A stretch of 64,000 nt of DNA from Brachybacterium epidermidis (lineage in GTDB: Bacteria > Actinomycetota > Actinomycetes > Actinomycetales > Dermabacteraceae): NCBI RefSeq assembly GCF_015209585.1, contig NZ_JADEYR010000002.1, positions 248,001 to 312,000 on the forward strand. The letters run 5' to 3'. The notes beneath the pieces are model-generated. The model had not been told where the DNA came from. It made no database searches and saw only the letters and a program-made list of their open reading frames with translations. Of this stretch, positions 9,396-17,602 are shown piece by piece (positions within the stretch are counted from its first letter, which is position 1; each line of letters opens with the position of its first letter). Position numbers and translations under genes: made by a program.

Positions 9396-9492
9396 GTCCC
9401 CATTGTTGCAGTTACCCTCCCCTCACCGCCCATGTCACCGTACGGGTCTTGCGTACATGGGGGACTGGTGCACGGTTGGGTGACAGCTGGGG

Positions 9493-10374
9493 TTAGGCCG
9501 CCAGTGTGACGGTCGGGTTCATGATGGTCTCGTATTCGATGGGGGTCAACCGGCGCAGGCCATCTTGTCGGCGGCGGCGGTGGTAGGTCCGTTCGATCCA
9601 GGTGGTTATCGCGATCCGGAGCTCTTCTCGGGTGCGCCACCGCTTGCGGTCCAGGACGTTCTTCTGCAGCAGCGCGAAGAAGGACTCCATCGCGGCGTTG
9701 TCGCCGGCGGCACCGACCTGGCCCATTGATCCGATGAGGTGATGGCGGTGCAGAGCACGCACGAACTTCCTGGCTCGAAACTGCGACCCTCGATCCGAAT
9801 GGACGATACAACCGGCCGTGTCGCTGCGGCGGATCACGGCGTTGTCCAGGGCGTTCACCGCGAGTCGGGACTTCATCCTGGAGTCCATGGAGTAACCCAC
9901 GATCCGGTTCGAGAACACGTCCTTGATCGCGCAGAGGTAGAGCTTTCCCTCGTCGGTGGGATGCTCGGTGATATCGGTCAGCCAGAGTTCGTTGACGTCA
10001 TCGGCGGTGAAGTCCCGCTGGACCAGGTCGTCATGCACGGCCGGGCCGGACCGCTTCCCGTTCTTTCCCCGCTTCTTCCCGAAAGCGGAGAACCACTGGT
10101 TGTCTCGGCAGATCCGCCACGCAGTCCGCCGACACATCACCTCCCCGGCGTCGGCAGCCTCGTCGGCCAGCAGTCGGTAGCCGAAGGTGTCATCGTCGCG
10201 GTGCGCGTCGAACAGGGCGTTGGCCCGGTAGGCCTCGACCAGCTCGGCCGCAGTGACCTGTTGTTTCCGCCAGCGGTAGTAGGGCTGGCGAGAGAGCTTC
10301 AGGACCCGCAGGGACACCGCGACGGGGATCCCGTCGGCGGCGAGCTCGCTCACGAGCGGGTAGTACCTTTTCCC
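9493..10374 (-). CDS. IS3-family transposase orfB (DDE integrase domain)
   Basis: This frame encodes the rve-type DDE catalytic domain. The motifs are LTDITEH (first Asp), HSDRGSQF (second Asp) and AAMESFF (Glu), ending in a family-typical RRRRQDGLRRLTPIEYE tail. It has no convincing start of its own. It is entered from orfA by -1 slippage at GGGAAAAGG (10366-10374, - strand), producing the OrfAB transposase. The element looks intact and potentially active. Confidence 0.9.
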   Translation of the reverse strand, partial: GKRYYPLVSELAADGIPVAVSLRVLKLSRQPYYRWRKQQVTAAELVEAYRANALFDAHRDDDTFGYRLLADEAADAGEVMCRRTAWRICRDNQWFSAFGKKRGKNGKRSGPAVHDDLVQRDFTADDVNELWLTDITEHPTDEGKLYLCAIKDVFSNRIVGYSMDSRMKSRLAVNALDNAVIRRSDTAGCIVHSDRGSQFRARKFVRALHRHHLIGSMGQVGAAGDNAAMESFFALLQKNVLDRKRWRTREELRIAITTWIERTYHRRRRQDGLRRLTPIEYETIMNPTVTLAA

Positions 10375-10658
10375 GGCAGGTTCGCCTGGGAGAGGTAGGC
10401 AGCGGCACGGCGGAGGACCTCGTTCTCCTGCTCGAGCAGCCGGTTCCGGCGACGAAGCTCGCGCAGTTCGGTCGACTCTTCCCGGGTCTTGCCGGGTCGG
10501 TTTCCGTCCTCGACGTCGGCCTGGCGCATCCAGTTCGTCAGGCACGACTCGGAGATCCCGAAGTCCCGCGCGATCTGGGAGAGCTTCTGGCCAGGTTCAC
10601 GGTTCCTCGCGACGCGCACGACGTCGTCGCGGAACTCCTGGGGGTAGGGAGCAGGCAT
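10350..10658 (-). CDS. IS3-family transposase orfA (HTH/leucine-zipper)
   Basis: The 102-residue protein starts MPAPYPQEFRDDVVRVA. It has a helix-turn-helix (KLSQIARDFGISESCLTNW) and a leucine-zipper-like helix (LRRRNRLLEQENEVLRRAA), as expected for OrfA of the IS3 family. It binds the terminal repeats. The ATG at 10658 follows GGAAGG at a suitable distance; an ATG three codons earlier is also possible. Confidence 0.9.
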   Translation of the reverse strand: MPAPYPQEFRDDVVRVARNREPGQKLSQIARDFGISESCLTNWMRQADVEDGNRPGKTREESTELRELRRRNRLLEQENEVLRRAAAYLSQANLPGKGTTRS

Positions 10659-10820
10659 GATGCACATCCTTCCCTGCGACGCTCCTCAGCGCCACAGATG
10701 ATGTGTCACCTACCCGTGCACCAGTCCCTGGCGATCACTCGCAAGAAGTCGTCGAGGACTGAGCTCGCTCGACGTACGGTGGAGGATCCCCTTACGGGCA
10801 TGCGATCTGGTCTGACGCCT

Positions 10821-10864
10821 GTGACAGAGCGTTCAGTGCACGCTGTATAGTTCAGTGCATGCTG
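10821..10864 (+). promoter_or_regulatory. cmtR promoter with paired operator repeats
   Basis: GTGACA (10821-10826) and TATAGT (10846-10851) form -35 and -10 elements. The -10 ends 7 nt before the ATG, so the message is probably leaderless. Two copies of TTCAGTGCAYGCTG lie at 10832-10845 and 10851-10864. Each is nearly palindromic around TGCA, and they flank or overlap the -10 and the start codon. Repression by CmtR at this site is inferred. Confidence 0.7.
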
Positions 10865-11218
10865 ACTATTGCTTCGCGTCTCGACGTGATGAACCGCCTG
10901 GGTCGTGCACTGGCCGACCCCACTCGATCCCGGATCATCTTGACCCTGCTCGACCATCCCGCTTACCCGGCGGAACTGGCCCGAGATCTGGACCTGACAC
11001 GCCCGAACGTGTCCAACCACCTGGCATGCCTGCGCGATTGCGGGATCGTCGTCTCCGAGCCCGAGGGTCGTCGGACACGATATGAGATCGCCGATTCGCA
11101 CCTGGCGCAGGCGCTGACGGCACTGGTCGATGCCACCCTGGCAGTGGACGAAGACGCCCCGTGCATCGATCCCGCCTGCTCGCTTCCCGGATGCGACGCA
11201 GCTGGGGAGGGCGCATGA
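10859..11218 (+). CDS. cmtR: CmtR-type Cd(II)/Pb(II)-sensing ArsR repressor
   Basis: The 119-residue ArsR/SmtB protein resembles mycobacterial CmtR closely (LGRALADPTR, RPNVSNHLACLRDCG, ADSHLAQAL). The three known metal ligands are present at the same positions: Cys57 and Cys61 in the DNA-reading helix and Cys102 in the tail. Cys107 and Cys112 are extra. In this family, metal binding releases DNA. It is followed by cadD with an ATGA overlap, so cadmium would derepress export. The start is taken from the -10 spacing and family alignment. Confidence 0.93.
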   Translation: MLTIASRLDVMNRLGRALADPTRSRIILTLLDHPAYPAELARDLDLTRPNVSNHLACLRDCGIVVSEPEGRRTRYEIADSHLAQALTALVDATLAVDEDAPCIDPACSLPGCDAAGEGA

Positions 11219-11817
11219 TCCTCACCTCGGTCTTGCAGGCGATGGGCCTGTTCGCAGCGACCAACATCGACGACATCATCGTGCTCTCCCTCTTCTTCGC
11301 GCGAGGGGCAGGCCAGCGCGGCACTACCGCCCGCATTCTGGCCGGCCAGTACCTCGGATTCGCCGGCATCCTCGGTGCCGCGGTCCTGGTGACCATCGGC
11401 GCCGGAGCATTCCTGCCCTCGGCAGCCATCCCGTACTTCGGTCTCATCCCTCTGGGCCTCGGCCTCTGGGCCGCATGGCAGGCCTGGCGCGGAGACGATG
11501 ACGACGATGACGACGAGGCCAAGGTTGCCGGCAAGAAGGTCGGCGTGTGGACAGTCGCTGGCGTCACCCTTGCCAACGGCGGCGACAACATCGGCGTCTA
11601 CACCCCTGTCTTCCTCAGCGTGGAACCTCTCGCAGTAGTCGCCTACTGCATCGTCTTCCTCGCGCTCGTCGCGGTCCTGGTGGCCCTGGCAAAGTTCGTC
11701 GCCACCCGCCCCCCGATCGCCGAAGTGCTCGAACGCTGGGAGGACATCCTCTTCCCCATCGTTCTCATCGGCCTCGGCATCGTGATCCTCGTCAGCGGCG
11801 GAGCCTTCGGACTCTGA
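11215..11817 (+). CDS. cadD: CadD-family cadmium resistance transporter
   Basis: The 200-residue integral membrane protein matches the cadmium resistance transporter family (CadD, PF03596). The N-terminus reads GLFAATNIDDIIVLSLFF and a second conserved repeat is GVTLANGGDNIGVYTPVF. Five to six hydrophobic helices are seen. A cytoplasmic or external loop carries seven consecutive Asp residues followed by Glu, a plausible metal-binding stretch. The ATG at 11215 overlaps the cmtR stop, supporting this start over an upstream in-frame one. It is expected to export Cd(II). Confidence 0.9.
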   Translation: MILTSVLQAMGLFAATNIDDIIVLSLFFARGAGQRGTTARILAGQYLGFAGILGAAVLVTIGAGAFLPSAAIPYFGLIPLGLGLWAAWQAWRGDDDDDDDEAKVAGKKVGVWTVAGVTLANGGDNIGVYTPVFLSVEPLAVVAYCIVFLALVAVLVALAKFVATRPPIAEVLERWEDILFPIVLIGLGIVILVSGGAFGL

Positions 11818-12038
11818 CGTAGCGGCAGCGATCCAAACGGCCCCCAACCGGGCGCACCCCTCTCGGTTCAGACCGCGACACCTACCTGCAGCCAGTCCTG
11901 CGTGATCGCGGCAACGAGACCGCCACGGAGCGCTGCAAAAACCCCGCCACCAAGCGAACGAAGCCACCGGAGCACCCGTCGCAGAACCTGTTCCGAAACC
12001 GTGAACGATCCACAACCCCCTCCGGCCGGCCGCCGGCC

Positions 12039-12188
12039 ATGACCCCCGAGAAGATCGAGGCCGCCATGCGCCTACGTAATAGCGGCCAGAGCCTCGCACA
12101 GATTGCCAGTGCCCTCGAGGTCAGCAAGTCGACCATCCATCGCGCCCTCGCCCCCTCCGACGGTAGCCGCACCCAGGAAGCCAGCTAG
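12039..12188 (+). pseudogene. C-terminal remnant of a serine recombinase (HTH)
   Basis: The 49 codons encode MTPEKIEAAMRLRNSGQSL followed by AQIASALEVSKSTIHRAL. This is the helix-turn-helix that ends Tn3-type resolvases, and the preceding in-frame GRPPA matches the usual linker. No catalytic domain precedes it. The reading frame upstream (from about 11880) is open but unlike a recombinase. It marks the right edge of the cadmium island. It could be expressed as a tiny DNA-binding protein, but a remnant is more likely. Confidence 0.6.
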
Positions 12189-12255
12189 CGCGTCCCGACC
12201 CTTCTTTCCCCCATCACGGGTGTGGCCGGGTGGGGACTGCCTCAGGCGGGCGGTG

Positions 12256-12846
12256 TCACCGTGCTGGGGACTGGTACGCCTCCGCCAAGGGGCGCAGCAC
12301 GGTCTCCAGGTGGGCGATGACCTGCGGGGCGCTCTGGCCGGCATCGAGCATGCGGGTGCCGCTGTGGATCATTGCGTTGATCAGCTCGGCCACGTCCTCC
12401 GGTGCGGGGACACCGATCTCCACCAGCGTCGCCACCAGCGGCTCCTGCACCGCACGGTGCATCTGATCGGCATGTTCGCCCACGCCCTCACCCGGGGCCA
12501 TGGCGGCCAGCGCGGAGCCGATGGCGTGGGAGCCCTCAGCGACCAGCTCGATGTTCGCGGCTGCGTACGCGAGGATCCGATCACCCGGCGTGGGGGCGGT
12601 GCGCATGGCGGCGGCGATCCGTTCGGTCCAGCGGGGGAACACGTCCCGCACCAGTGCCTGCAGCAGCGCCTTGTGGGAGGAGAAGTACTGGTAGACGCTG
12701 GGGCGGGCCAGGCCCGCACGCGCAGCCACCTGCGCCATGGTGGGTGCCTCTCCGGTCTCCTCGAGGATCGCGTGAGCGGCATCGAGCAGAGCCCGCTCCT
12801 GGGCGGCGCGATGCTCTGCCACGGAGGGGGCATTGATGCGCGGCAT
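12256..12846 (-). CDS. TetR-family transcriptional regulator
   Basis: The 196-residue protein has an N-terminal TetR helix-turn-helix (ALLDAAHAILEE, TMAQVAARAGLARPSVYQYF) and an all-helical ligand domain whose end reads HLETVLRPLAEAY. The ATG at 12846 was chosen by the typical distance to the HTH; the open frame upstream to 13155 has no family features. The target and ligand are unknown. No operon partner is evident. Confidence 0.85.
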   Translation of the reverse strand: MPRINAPSVAEHRAAQERALLDAAHAILEETGEAPTMAQVAARAGLARPSVYQYFSSHKALLQALVRDVFPRWTERIAAAMRTAPTPGDRILAYAAANIELVAEGSHAIGSALAAMAPGEGVGEHADQMHRAVQEPLVATLVEIGVPAPEDVAELINAMIHSGTRMLDAGQSAPQVIAHLETVLRPLAEAYQSPAR

Positions 12847-13147
12847 GGCAGGCCTTTCAGGAAGGGCGGCCCGGGGCCGTTCGGGCTGCAGGTGTGCTGG
12901 CCGGGTCAGGATACGGGGCCCGGTGAGGCCGGGGCCTGGTTCCAAGGCCAGCAGCGGCAGCGGATCGAAGCCGCCCTTCCCACTGCGTCTCTGACCGGCC
13001 AGGCGGTGCATCAGGCGCAGCTGATCGGCGGCCGTGAGGGCGATCTCCGGCCAGGCCCAGCCCGGCGCACCCACCCAGGAGCAGGTAGCGTCGGTCGTGA
13101 GTTCCGTACCCCACGTCGTTGTCCCGCATCCCAGTGAAGGAGCATCC
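12847..13147. other. 301-bp gap between TetR and YciI genes
   Basis: Nothing recognisable was found. Both strands are open in part, but no frame shows family motifs. It must hold the divergent promoters for both genes, and AAGGAG for the YciI gene lies at its right end. Confidence 0.5.
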
Positions 13148-13438
13148 ATGGCCACCTACGCCGTCACCTACCGCTACGTCGACGATGCCGCCCGTCTCGA
13201 CGAGGTCCGGCCCGAGCACCGCGCCTTCCTGCGGGAGCAGTACGAGGCCGGCCGCCTGCTGCTGTCCGGGCCGCTGGCCGACGGTGACCCGGGCGCCCTG
13301 CTGATCGTGCGCGGTGATGACGTTCAGGACGCCCAGGGCGTGCTGGCCGACGACCCCTTCCGCCGGGAAGGACTGATCGCCGAGGCCACGATGCGCACCT
13401 GGAACGTGGTGATCGGGGAGTTCGCTCGGCGGAGCTGA
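13148..13438 (+). CDS. YciI-like (YCII-related) protein
   Basis: The 96-residue single-domain protein has the YCII ferredoxin-like fold pattern. The N-terminus is ATYAVTYRYV, the conserved histidine lies in RPEHRAFL, and the mid-region is LLLSGPLADGDPGALLIVRG. It then has DDPFRREGL, and the C-terminal strand is MRTWNVVIGEF. An AAGGAG Shine-Dalgarno at 13136-13141 fixes the start. Members are small cytosolic proteins of mostly unknown or dehydrochlorinase-like function, so the specific activity is unknown. Confidence 0.88.
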   Translation: MATYAVTYRYVDDAARLDEVRPEHRAFLREQYEAGRLLLSGPLADGDPGALLIVRGDDVQDAQGVLADDPFRREGLIAEATMRTWNVVIGEFARRS

Positions 13439-13533
13439 CCGAAAGCGAGCCCGGCGGGACCCCCGGGGGCGCATCAGATGTGCACGGTGGGTTCGGGGGG
13501 AGCCCCGCCTGGCACTGATCGGACGGGCCCGGC

Positions 13534-14448
13534 TCAGATGTGCACGGCGCAGACGGAGCGCTCGTCGGCCACGGACACCAGCGCATCGCGCAACGCTGCG
13601 ACCGCAGGGATCGACTGGGCGCCGTTGCGGTTGATCATGCCGATGGTGCGGTCGTCCAGATCCGGCAAGGCACGGGAGACCACGTCGTCGGAGGGGTGCG
13701 CCTCCAGTGCCGTCTCCGGCAGCAGGGCCACCCCTGCCCCGTGCACGATCAGGCGCTGCACCACGGTGGCGTCGTCGGTGGAGTGCCGCACCCGCGGTTC
13801 GTACCCGGCGCGGCGTGCGTTGGCCAGGAGGTTCGCCCGGCACCGCTCGCAACCCGCGATCCACTGCTCCTCAGCGAGATCCGCGAGGCGGAGGTCGGGG
13901 TCGTCTGCCCGCGGATGGTCCTTGGGCAGTACAGCGAGCACGCGGTCCTCCATCAGACCGGTCCACTCCAGCGTGCCCTCGGCGTCGACGTCGGACCCGG
14001 GGTACCGGAACACCAGGGCCAGGTCCACCTCCCCCTCGCGCACGGCCGCCACCGCATCCGGCGGTTCCAGCTCGGAGAAGGTGACGTCGAGGTCCGGGCT
14101 GGTGCGGTGCAGGAGGGCGAGGGCGGGCGGCAGCAGCACGGCGGCGGCCGAGGGGAACGTCGCGAAGCGCACGGTGCCGCGGCGCAGCGCGGTGATGTCG
14201 GCCAGCTCCTCCTCGGCGGCGTGCAGCTGGGCGGCGACCGCCTCGGCGTGGGCGGCCAGGCGCGTGCCGGCCTCGGTGGTGGTCACACCGGAGGAGGAGC
14301 GCAGCAGCAGCTGGGTGCCCACTTCCTTCTCGAGCGCGGCCAGATGCTGGGAGACCGCGGGCTGCGTCCACCCCAGCTCCCGCGCACCGGCGCCGATGGA
14401 GCCGTTGCGCACCACGGTGCGGAAGATCAGCAGTCGACGGGGATCCAT
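13534..14448 (-). CDS. LysR-family transcriptional regulator
   Basis: The 304-residue protein has the LysR winged helix at residues 1-60 (FRTVVRNGSIGAGARELGWTQ to QHLAALEKEVGTQLL). A periplasmic-binding-type effector domain follows. The ATG at 14448 matches the family N-terminus (MDPRRLLIFRTVV). No divergent metabolic gene lies next to it, so its target is not obvious from context. Confidence 0.9.
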   Translation of the reverse strand: MDPRRLLIFRTVVRNGSIGAGARELGWTQPAVSQHLAALEKEVGTQLLLRSSSGVTTTEAGTRLAAHAEAVAAQLHAAEEELADITALRRGTVRFATFPSAAAVLLPPALALLHRTSPDLDVTFSELEPPDAVAAVREGEVDLALVFRYPGSDVDAEGTLEWTGLMEDRVLAVLPKDHPRADDPDLRLADLAEEQWIAGCERCRANLLANARRAGYEPRVRHSTDDATVVQRLIVHGAGVALLPETALEAHPSDDVVSRALPDLDDRTIGMINRNGAQSIPAVAALRDALVSVADERSVCAVHI

Positions 14449-14452
14449 GGGT

Positions 14453-15067
14453 TCATCGTACGGACCTGCCGGCCTCGAGGCGGGTCGACGCAGAGTCTGA
14501 CGAGGCCCGGGCAGACCGGGACGGCGATCGGACCGGCCCGGACGGTCCCGCAGCCGACCGACGGTGCCACCACCACGCGGCCGCGGAGGCACCGAGCAAC
14601 CCGGCGATCACGTCGCCGGCGGTGTCGGCCGGAGCGATGTGCACGCGCGGATCCACCACCTGGTGCCCCCACCACTCCAGCACCTCCCACACCAGGGCCA
14701 GCAGGAAACCGCTGATGACCATTAGCCAGGGGCGGGGGGAGGCGCGCCGACGCCACCGCACATCGACCATCCAGGCCGCCATCACGGAGACCACCGCGGT
14801 CAGGGCGGCGTGGACCGGCAGGTCCCACCAGGTCCATCTTTCGTACAGGTGCAGGTAGGAGCTGACGGCCGCGGCCATGGCGGTGATCGATGCCGCTGCC
14901 TCCCAGGCCCGGGGCAGTCGCATCCGCCAGGCCAGCACCTGCCCCAGTGCGACGAGCATCGCCACGGCCGCCTCGACCCACAGTCCGGCCAGGGCGAGCC
15001 CGGCCGCCATCAGCAGGCCCGACCAGCGCACGGCCAGGCGCAGCACGGCACGCCCGACTGCCCTCAC
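14453..15067 (-). CDS. integral membrane protein, YjdF/DUF2238-like
   Basis: The 204-residue protein has about five helices, with a DLPVHAALTAVVSVMAAWM helix and LWEVLEWWGHQ-type aromatic motif (LVWEVLEWWG) that resemble DUF2238-like membrane proteins. The start is GTG at 15067, inside the GTGA overlap with the upstream glycosyltransferase stop, so the pair is one operon. The C-terminal 25 residues are basic and Ser-rich. Function unknown. Confidence 0.7.
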   Translation of the reverse strand: MRAVGRAVLRLAVRWSGLLMAAGLALAGLWVEAAVAMLVALGQVLAWRMRLPRAWEAAASITAMAAAVSSYLHLYERWTWWDLPVHAALTAVVSVMAAWMVDVRWRRRASPRPWLMVISGFLLALVWEVLEWWGHQVVDPRVHIAPADTAGDVIAGLLGASAAAWWWHRRSAAGPSGPVRSPSRSARASSDSASTRLEAGRSVR

Positions 15068-15954
15068 CGCGGTTGCTCCGAGGAGGTGTGCGGCGCAGGC
15101 CTGGCTTCGGTCTTGCGCGCGCTGGTCCGATGCCCGGTCTCCTGCCGTCGTCGGCCGAGCCGTCTCGGGTCCAGGCCGCGGTGGGCGAGCCGGTCGGCCC
15201 AGCGGTCCCACGGGGCCTGCCGCTGCCAGGCTCGGGCCAGGGTGACGAACGCACGACGCGCACGGACGTCCGCCGGGCGGCCCCAGCGCAGGGCCCGCGG
15301 CGACATGTCCACGGCGACGTCCCAGGTGACGCGGACTGTCTGGTGGGGGAGCACGCTGAAGGAGAGGTCCATGTCGTCGTGCACGTCGGCGCTGCGGGAG
15401 ACGCTGTCGCGCACGTCCTGCCACCACTCGCGGCGCAGGGACATGGTGGTGCCGAACAGCGGCGGGTGCCCGAGGGCCGAACCCACGGCCAGTACGTACC
15501 CGCCCAGGTACATCGCCGAGGTGACCAGGTCCAGCGGCGCGGGCAGTCGGAATCTCGCCGGACCGGTGACCGCCACGACCCGGGGACTGGTGCAGACGGA
15601 TGTGCCCCCGGTGGCCTGTGCAGCGGTGGCATGGGCCCGGCGGTGAGCGGCCACCCAGGTGGGGCGGGGTCGGGAGTCCGCGTCGCAGCGCAGGATCAGG
15701 TCGCCCACAGCCGCGTCGTAGCCGGCCGCGACCGCAGCGGGGATGCCGGCAACGGGTTCGTGCAGCACGCGGCAGCCGGCCCCGGCGGCGATGCGGGCGC
15801 TGTCGTCGCTCGATCCGTTGTCCACCACGATGATCTCCAGCGGTGGCTCGGTCTGGCGGCCGAGCGCCTTGAGCAGCCCGCCCAGCTCCTCGGCATCGTC
15901 CTTCACCGGGACCACGACGGAGCAGCTGAGCGGCACTGCGATGGATCTGGACAT
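15064..15954 (-). CDS. family 2 glycosyltransferase
   Basis: The 296-residue GT-A enzyme starts CSVVVPVKDDAEELGGLLKAL, followed by IIVVDNGSSDDSA and a DADSRPRP nucleotide-sugar/metal site. A later HDDMDLSF acidic motif probably supplies the catalytic region. No clear membrane anchor is seen. It is coupled to a small membrane protein gene. The acceptor is unknown. It lies 23 kb from the main polysaccharide locus. Confidence 0.85.
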   Translation of the reverse strand: MSRSIAVPLSCSVVVPVKDDAEELGGLLKALGRQTEPPLEIIVVDNGSSDDSARIAAGAGCRVLHEPVAGIPAAVAAGYDAAVGDLILRCDADSRPRPTWVAAHRRAHATAAQATGGTSVCTSPRVVAVTGPARFRLPAPLDLVTSAMYLGGYVLAVGSALGHPPLFGTTMSLRREWWQDVRDSVSRSADVHDDMDLSFSVLPHQTVRVTWDVAVDMSPRALRWGRPADVRARRAFVTLARAWQRQAPWDRWADRLAHRGLDPRRLGRRRQETGHRTSARKTEARPAPHTSSEQPR

Positions 15955-16049
15955 GCGGGGAAGTAGACCACGTGCAGATCAGAGTTCCGTGGATACGAGG
16001 GGAGGCATCCGGAAGTGCTCCTGAGCGGCCGCAGACCGCCGAGCCCTGA

Positions 16050-16946
16050 TCAGCAGCCTGCGGCGCGCACCACGGCATCGGCGAGGACCACGTCCCCCAG
16101 TCCGCTCCCCAGGTTCTGAGCGACCACCAGGCCATCCGGGCGCCCCTCGCGCAGCAGGTCACCGGTGGCCCCGGTGGCGCGCGGGTAGTCCTGGCCGTGC
16201 TTGAGGGGACGCAGCATCTCGTACTGCTCGGGGTCGTCGGCCACCACGGTGCCGGTGCGGGCCAGCTCGGCACCGGCCACCGAGGCGTAGTCCAGCGGCA
16301 GCAGGGTTGCATCGGCGGTGACCTCACCCGGTGCGAGCTCGCTGCCACTCAGCCCGATCGGCAGGCCGCTGATCACCACTCCCGCACCGGCCAGGGCCTC
16401 AGCACGGTCCGTGGCGGTGCGGATCTCCAGGTTTGGCGTGTTGACCCTGCCCCAGGTGACCAGGTCCTCGAGTGCCCCGGCCCGGCGCCCCCACACGGAG
16501 AGCGGGCCACGTCCCAGCGCCTCGATGACGCGGGCGTGCGAGCGCGCCTGCACCCCGGTTCCCAGGAAGGCGATCGGGCGGTTGTCCAGCGCCAGGGAGG
16601 CACCGGTGACGGCGGCGGTGCGAAGAGCGGTCAGCTCGGCGGCGTCCATCACGGCGCGGGTGGAGCCGTCAGCGCCCGAGAGCACCATCAGGCCGTCGAT
16701 CATCTCCTTGCCGTGCGCACGGTTCGAGGGGGTGATCGTCACCCACTTGATGCCCAGCAGGCCGCGCTCCGGCCAGGCGGCGGGCATGGCGTTGGCGAAG
16801 CCGCCCTCCTCGTGCACCACCTGCGACTTCGGGGTCACCGAGGCCGAGCCGTCGGCGAGCGCGAGCAGCGTCTCGCGCATGAGGGCCACAGCGTCCGTGG
16901 GGGAGGGCAGGAGGTCACGGACCTGGTCGTCGCGCAGATGGATCAT
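16050..16946 (-). CDS. ornithine cyclodeaminase/mu-crystallin family protein
   Basis: The 298-residue protein has the family core. The substrate region is GLLGIKWVTITPSN, and the Rossmann loop is IAFLGTGVQARSHARVIEAL. It also contains DGLMVLSGADGSTRAVMDA and a C-terminal NLGSGLGDVVLADAV. Members reduce imines or deaminate amino acids with NAD(P)H. Which substrate is used here cannot be told. TACCGT lies 6 nt before the ATG on the - strand, hinting at a leaderless message. Confidence 0.9.
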   Translation of the reverse strand: MIHLRDDQVRDLLPSPTDAVALMRETLLALADGSASVTPKSQVVHEEGGFANAMPAAWPERGLLGIKWVTITPSNRAHGKEMIDGLMVLSGADGSTRAVMDAAELTALRTAAVTGASLALDNRPIAFLGTGVQARSHARVIEALGRGPLSVWGRRAGALEDLVTWGRVNTPNLEIRTATDRAEALAGAGVVISGLPIGLSGSELAPGEVTADATLLPLDYASVAGAELARTGTVVADDPEQYEMLRPLKHGQDYPRATGATGDLLREGRPDGLVVAQNLGSGLGDVVLADAVVRAAGC

Positions 16947-16983
16947 GCCTCGACGGTAACGTGTCCGCTCCTGCCGCTGCCCC

Positions 16984-16989
16984 TACACT
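16984..16989 (+). promoter_or_regulatory. -10 hexamer for a probably leaderless membrane-protein gene
   Basis: TACACT ends 7 nt before the ATG at 16997 with no Shine-Dalgarno. The 50-bp gap to the divergent ornithine cyclodeaminase gene would contain both promoters. Confidence 0.45.
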
Positions 16990-16996
16990 CGGCACC

Positions 16997-17512
16997 ATGA
17001 GCGGGGTATTCGGGTCCGGAGCGCACGGACCGCAGGGGGACCCGTCCTGGATGCGGGGCGCGGACGACCGCGGGAGCGACCGACGGTGGGACGACCCCGG
17101 CAACGCTGGAACCGGTGGCGCCGGCGGCAGGGGCGAGGGGTGGTCCGCCGACTTCGACCATGGTGAACCTGCGGACGTCCCGCGGGACGCGGGCCGGGAT
17201 CCCTCGTCGTTCGGCCCGCAGTTCGGCTCCGGTGCGAAGTCCGGGCCCAGCACCGACTGGCGACGCAGCTTCGGCACTGCCGATGCCGAGGAGGGTCGAT
17301 CCCGGGGCGGGGCCACCTCCATCGGGGGGATCGTCACCAGTGTGATCTCACTGGTGGTCCTGGGCTACGTCGCGATCACCTTCTTCGGCATCCTGGGCAC
17401 GTCGGGCGGGGTCGGTGGCGCCCCCTCGGTCTTCATCCTGGTCTTCGGCGTCTTCGTGGTCACCACCGTGGTGAAGATGGTGCGGTCCATCCTGCGCTCC
17501 CTCCGTCGATGA
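16997..17512 (+). CDS. hypothetical protein with C-terminal membrane hairpin
   Basis: The 171-residue protein has a long polar Gly/Asp-rich N-terminal half. Two hydrophobic helices follow near the end (GIVTSVISLVVLGYVAITFFG and SVFILVFGVFVVTTVVK), with a basic tail. It is probably anchored in the membrane with a disordered cytosolic region. No family is recognised. Confidence 0.65.
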   Translation: MSGVFGSGAHGPQGDPSWMRGADDRGSDRRWDDPGNAGTGGAGGRGEGWSADFDHGEPADVPRDAGRDPSSFGPQFGSGAKSGPSTDWRRSFGTADAEEGRSRGGATSIGGIVTSVISLVVLGYVAITFFGILGTSGGVGGAPSVFILVFGVFVVTTVVKMVRSILRSLRR

Positions 17513-17602
17513 GAAACGCCTGCCCCGCGCGCTGAACGGCGAGCCCCAAGGGGGTTAGCTCCCGACCGTGGCCCGATGACGAGCCCGTAGGCTGGGCCGA
17601 TC

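Larger units (their letters stand above)
9461..10728 (-). mobile_element. complete IS3-family insertion sequence with inverted repeats and 3-bp target duplication
   Basis: Both ends start GGGACTGGTGCACGG when read inward (left from 9461 on the + strand, right from 10728 on the - strand). Similarity continues through GGTGACA, giving imperfect 26-bp inverted repeats. The flanks are TGG at 9458-9460 and TGG at 10729-10731, a 3-bp duplication as is usual for the family. The 1268-bp element carries orfA and orfB on the - strand. A related copy is at 61913. Confidence 0.92.

Noticed and set aside
11880-12038. Upstream open frame as the catalytic domain of the recombinase remnant
   Set aside because: It lacks the Y-x-R-V-S nucleophile region and any resolvase motif; only the HTH part is recognisable.
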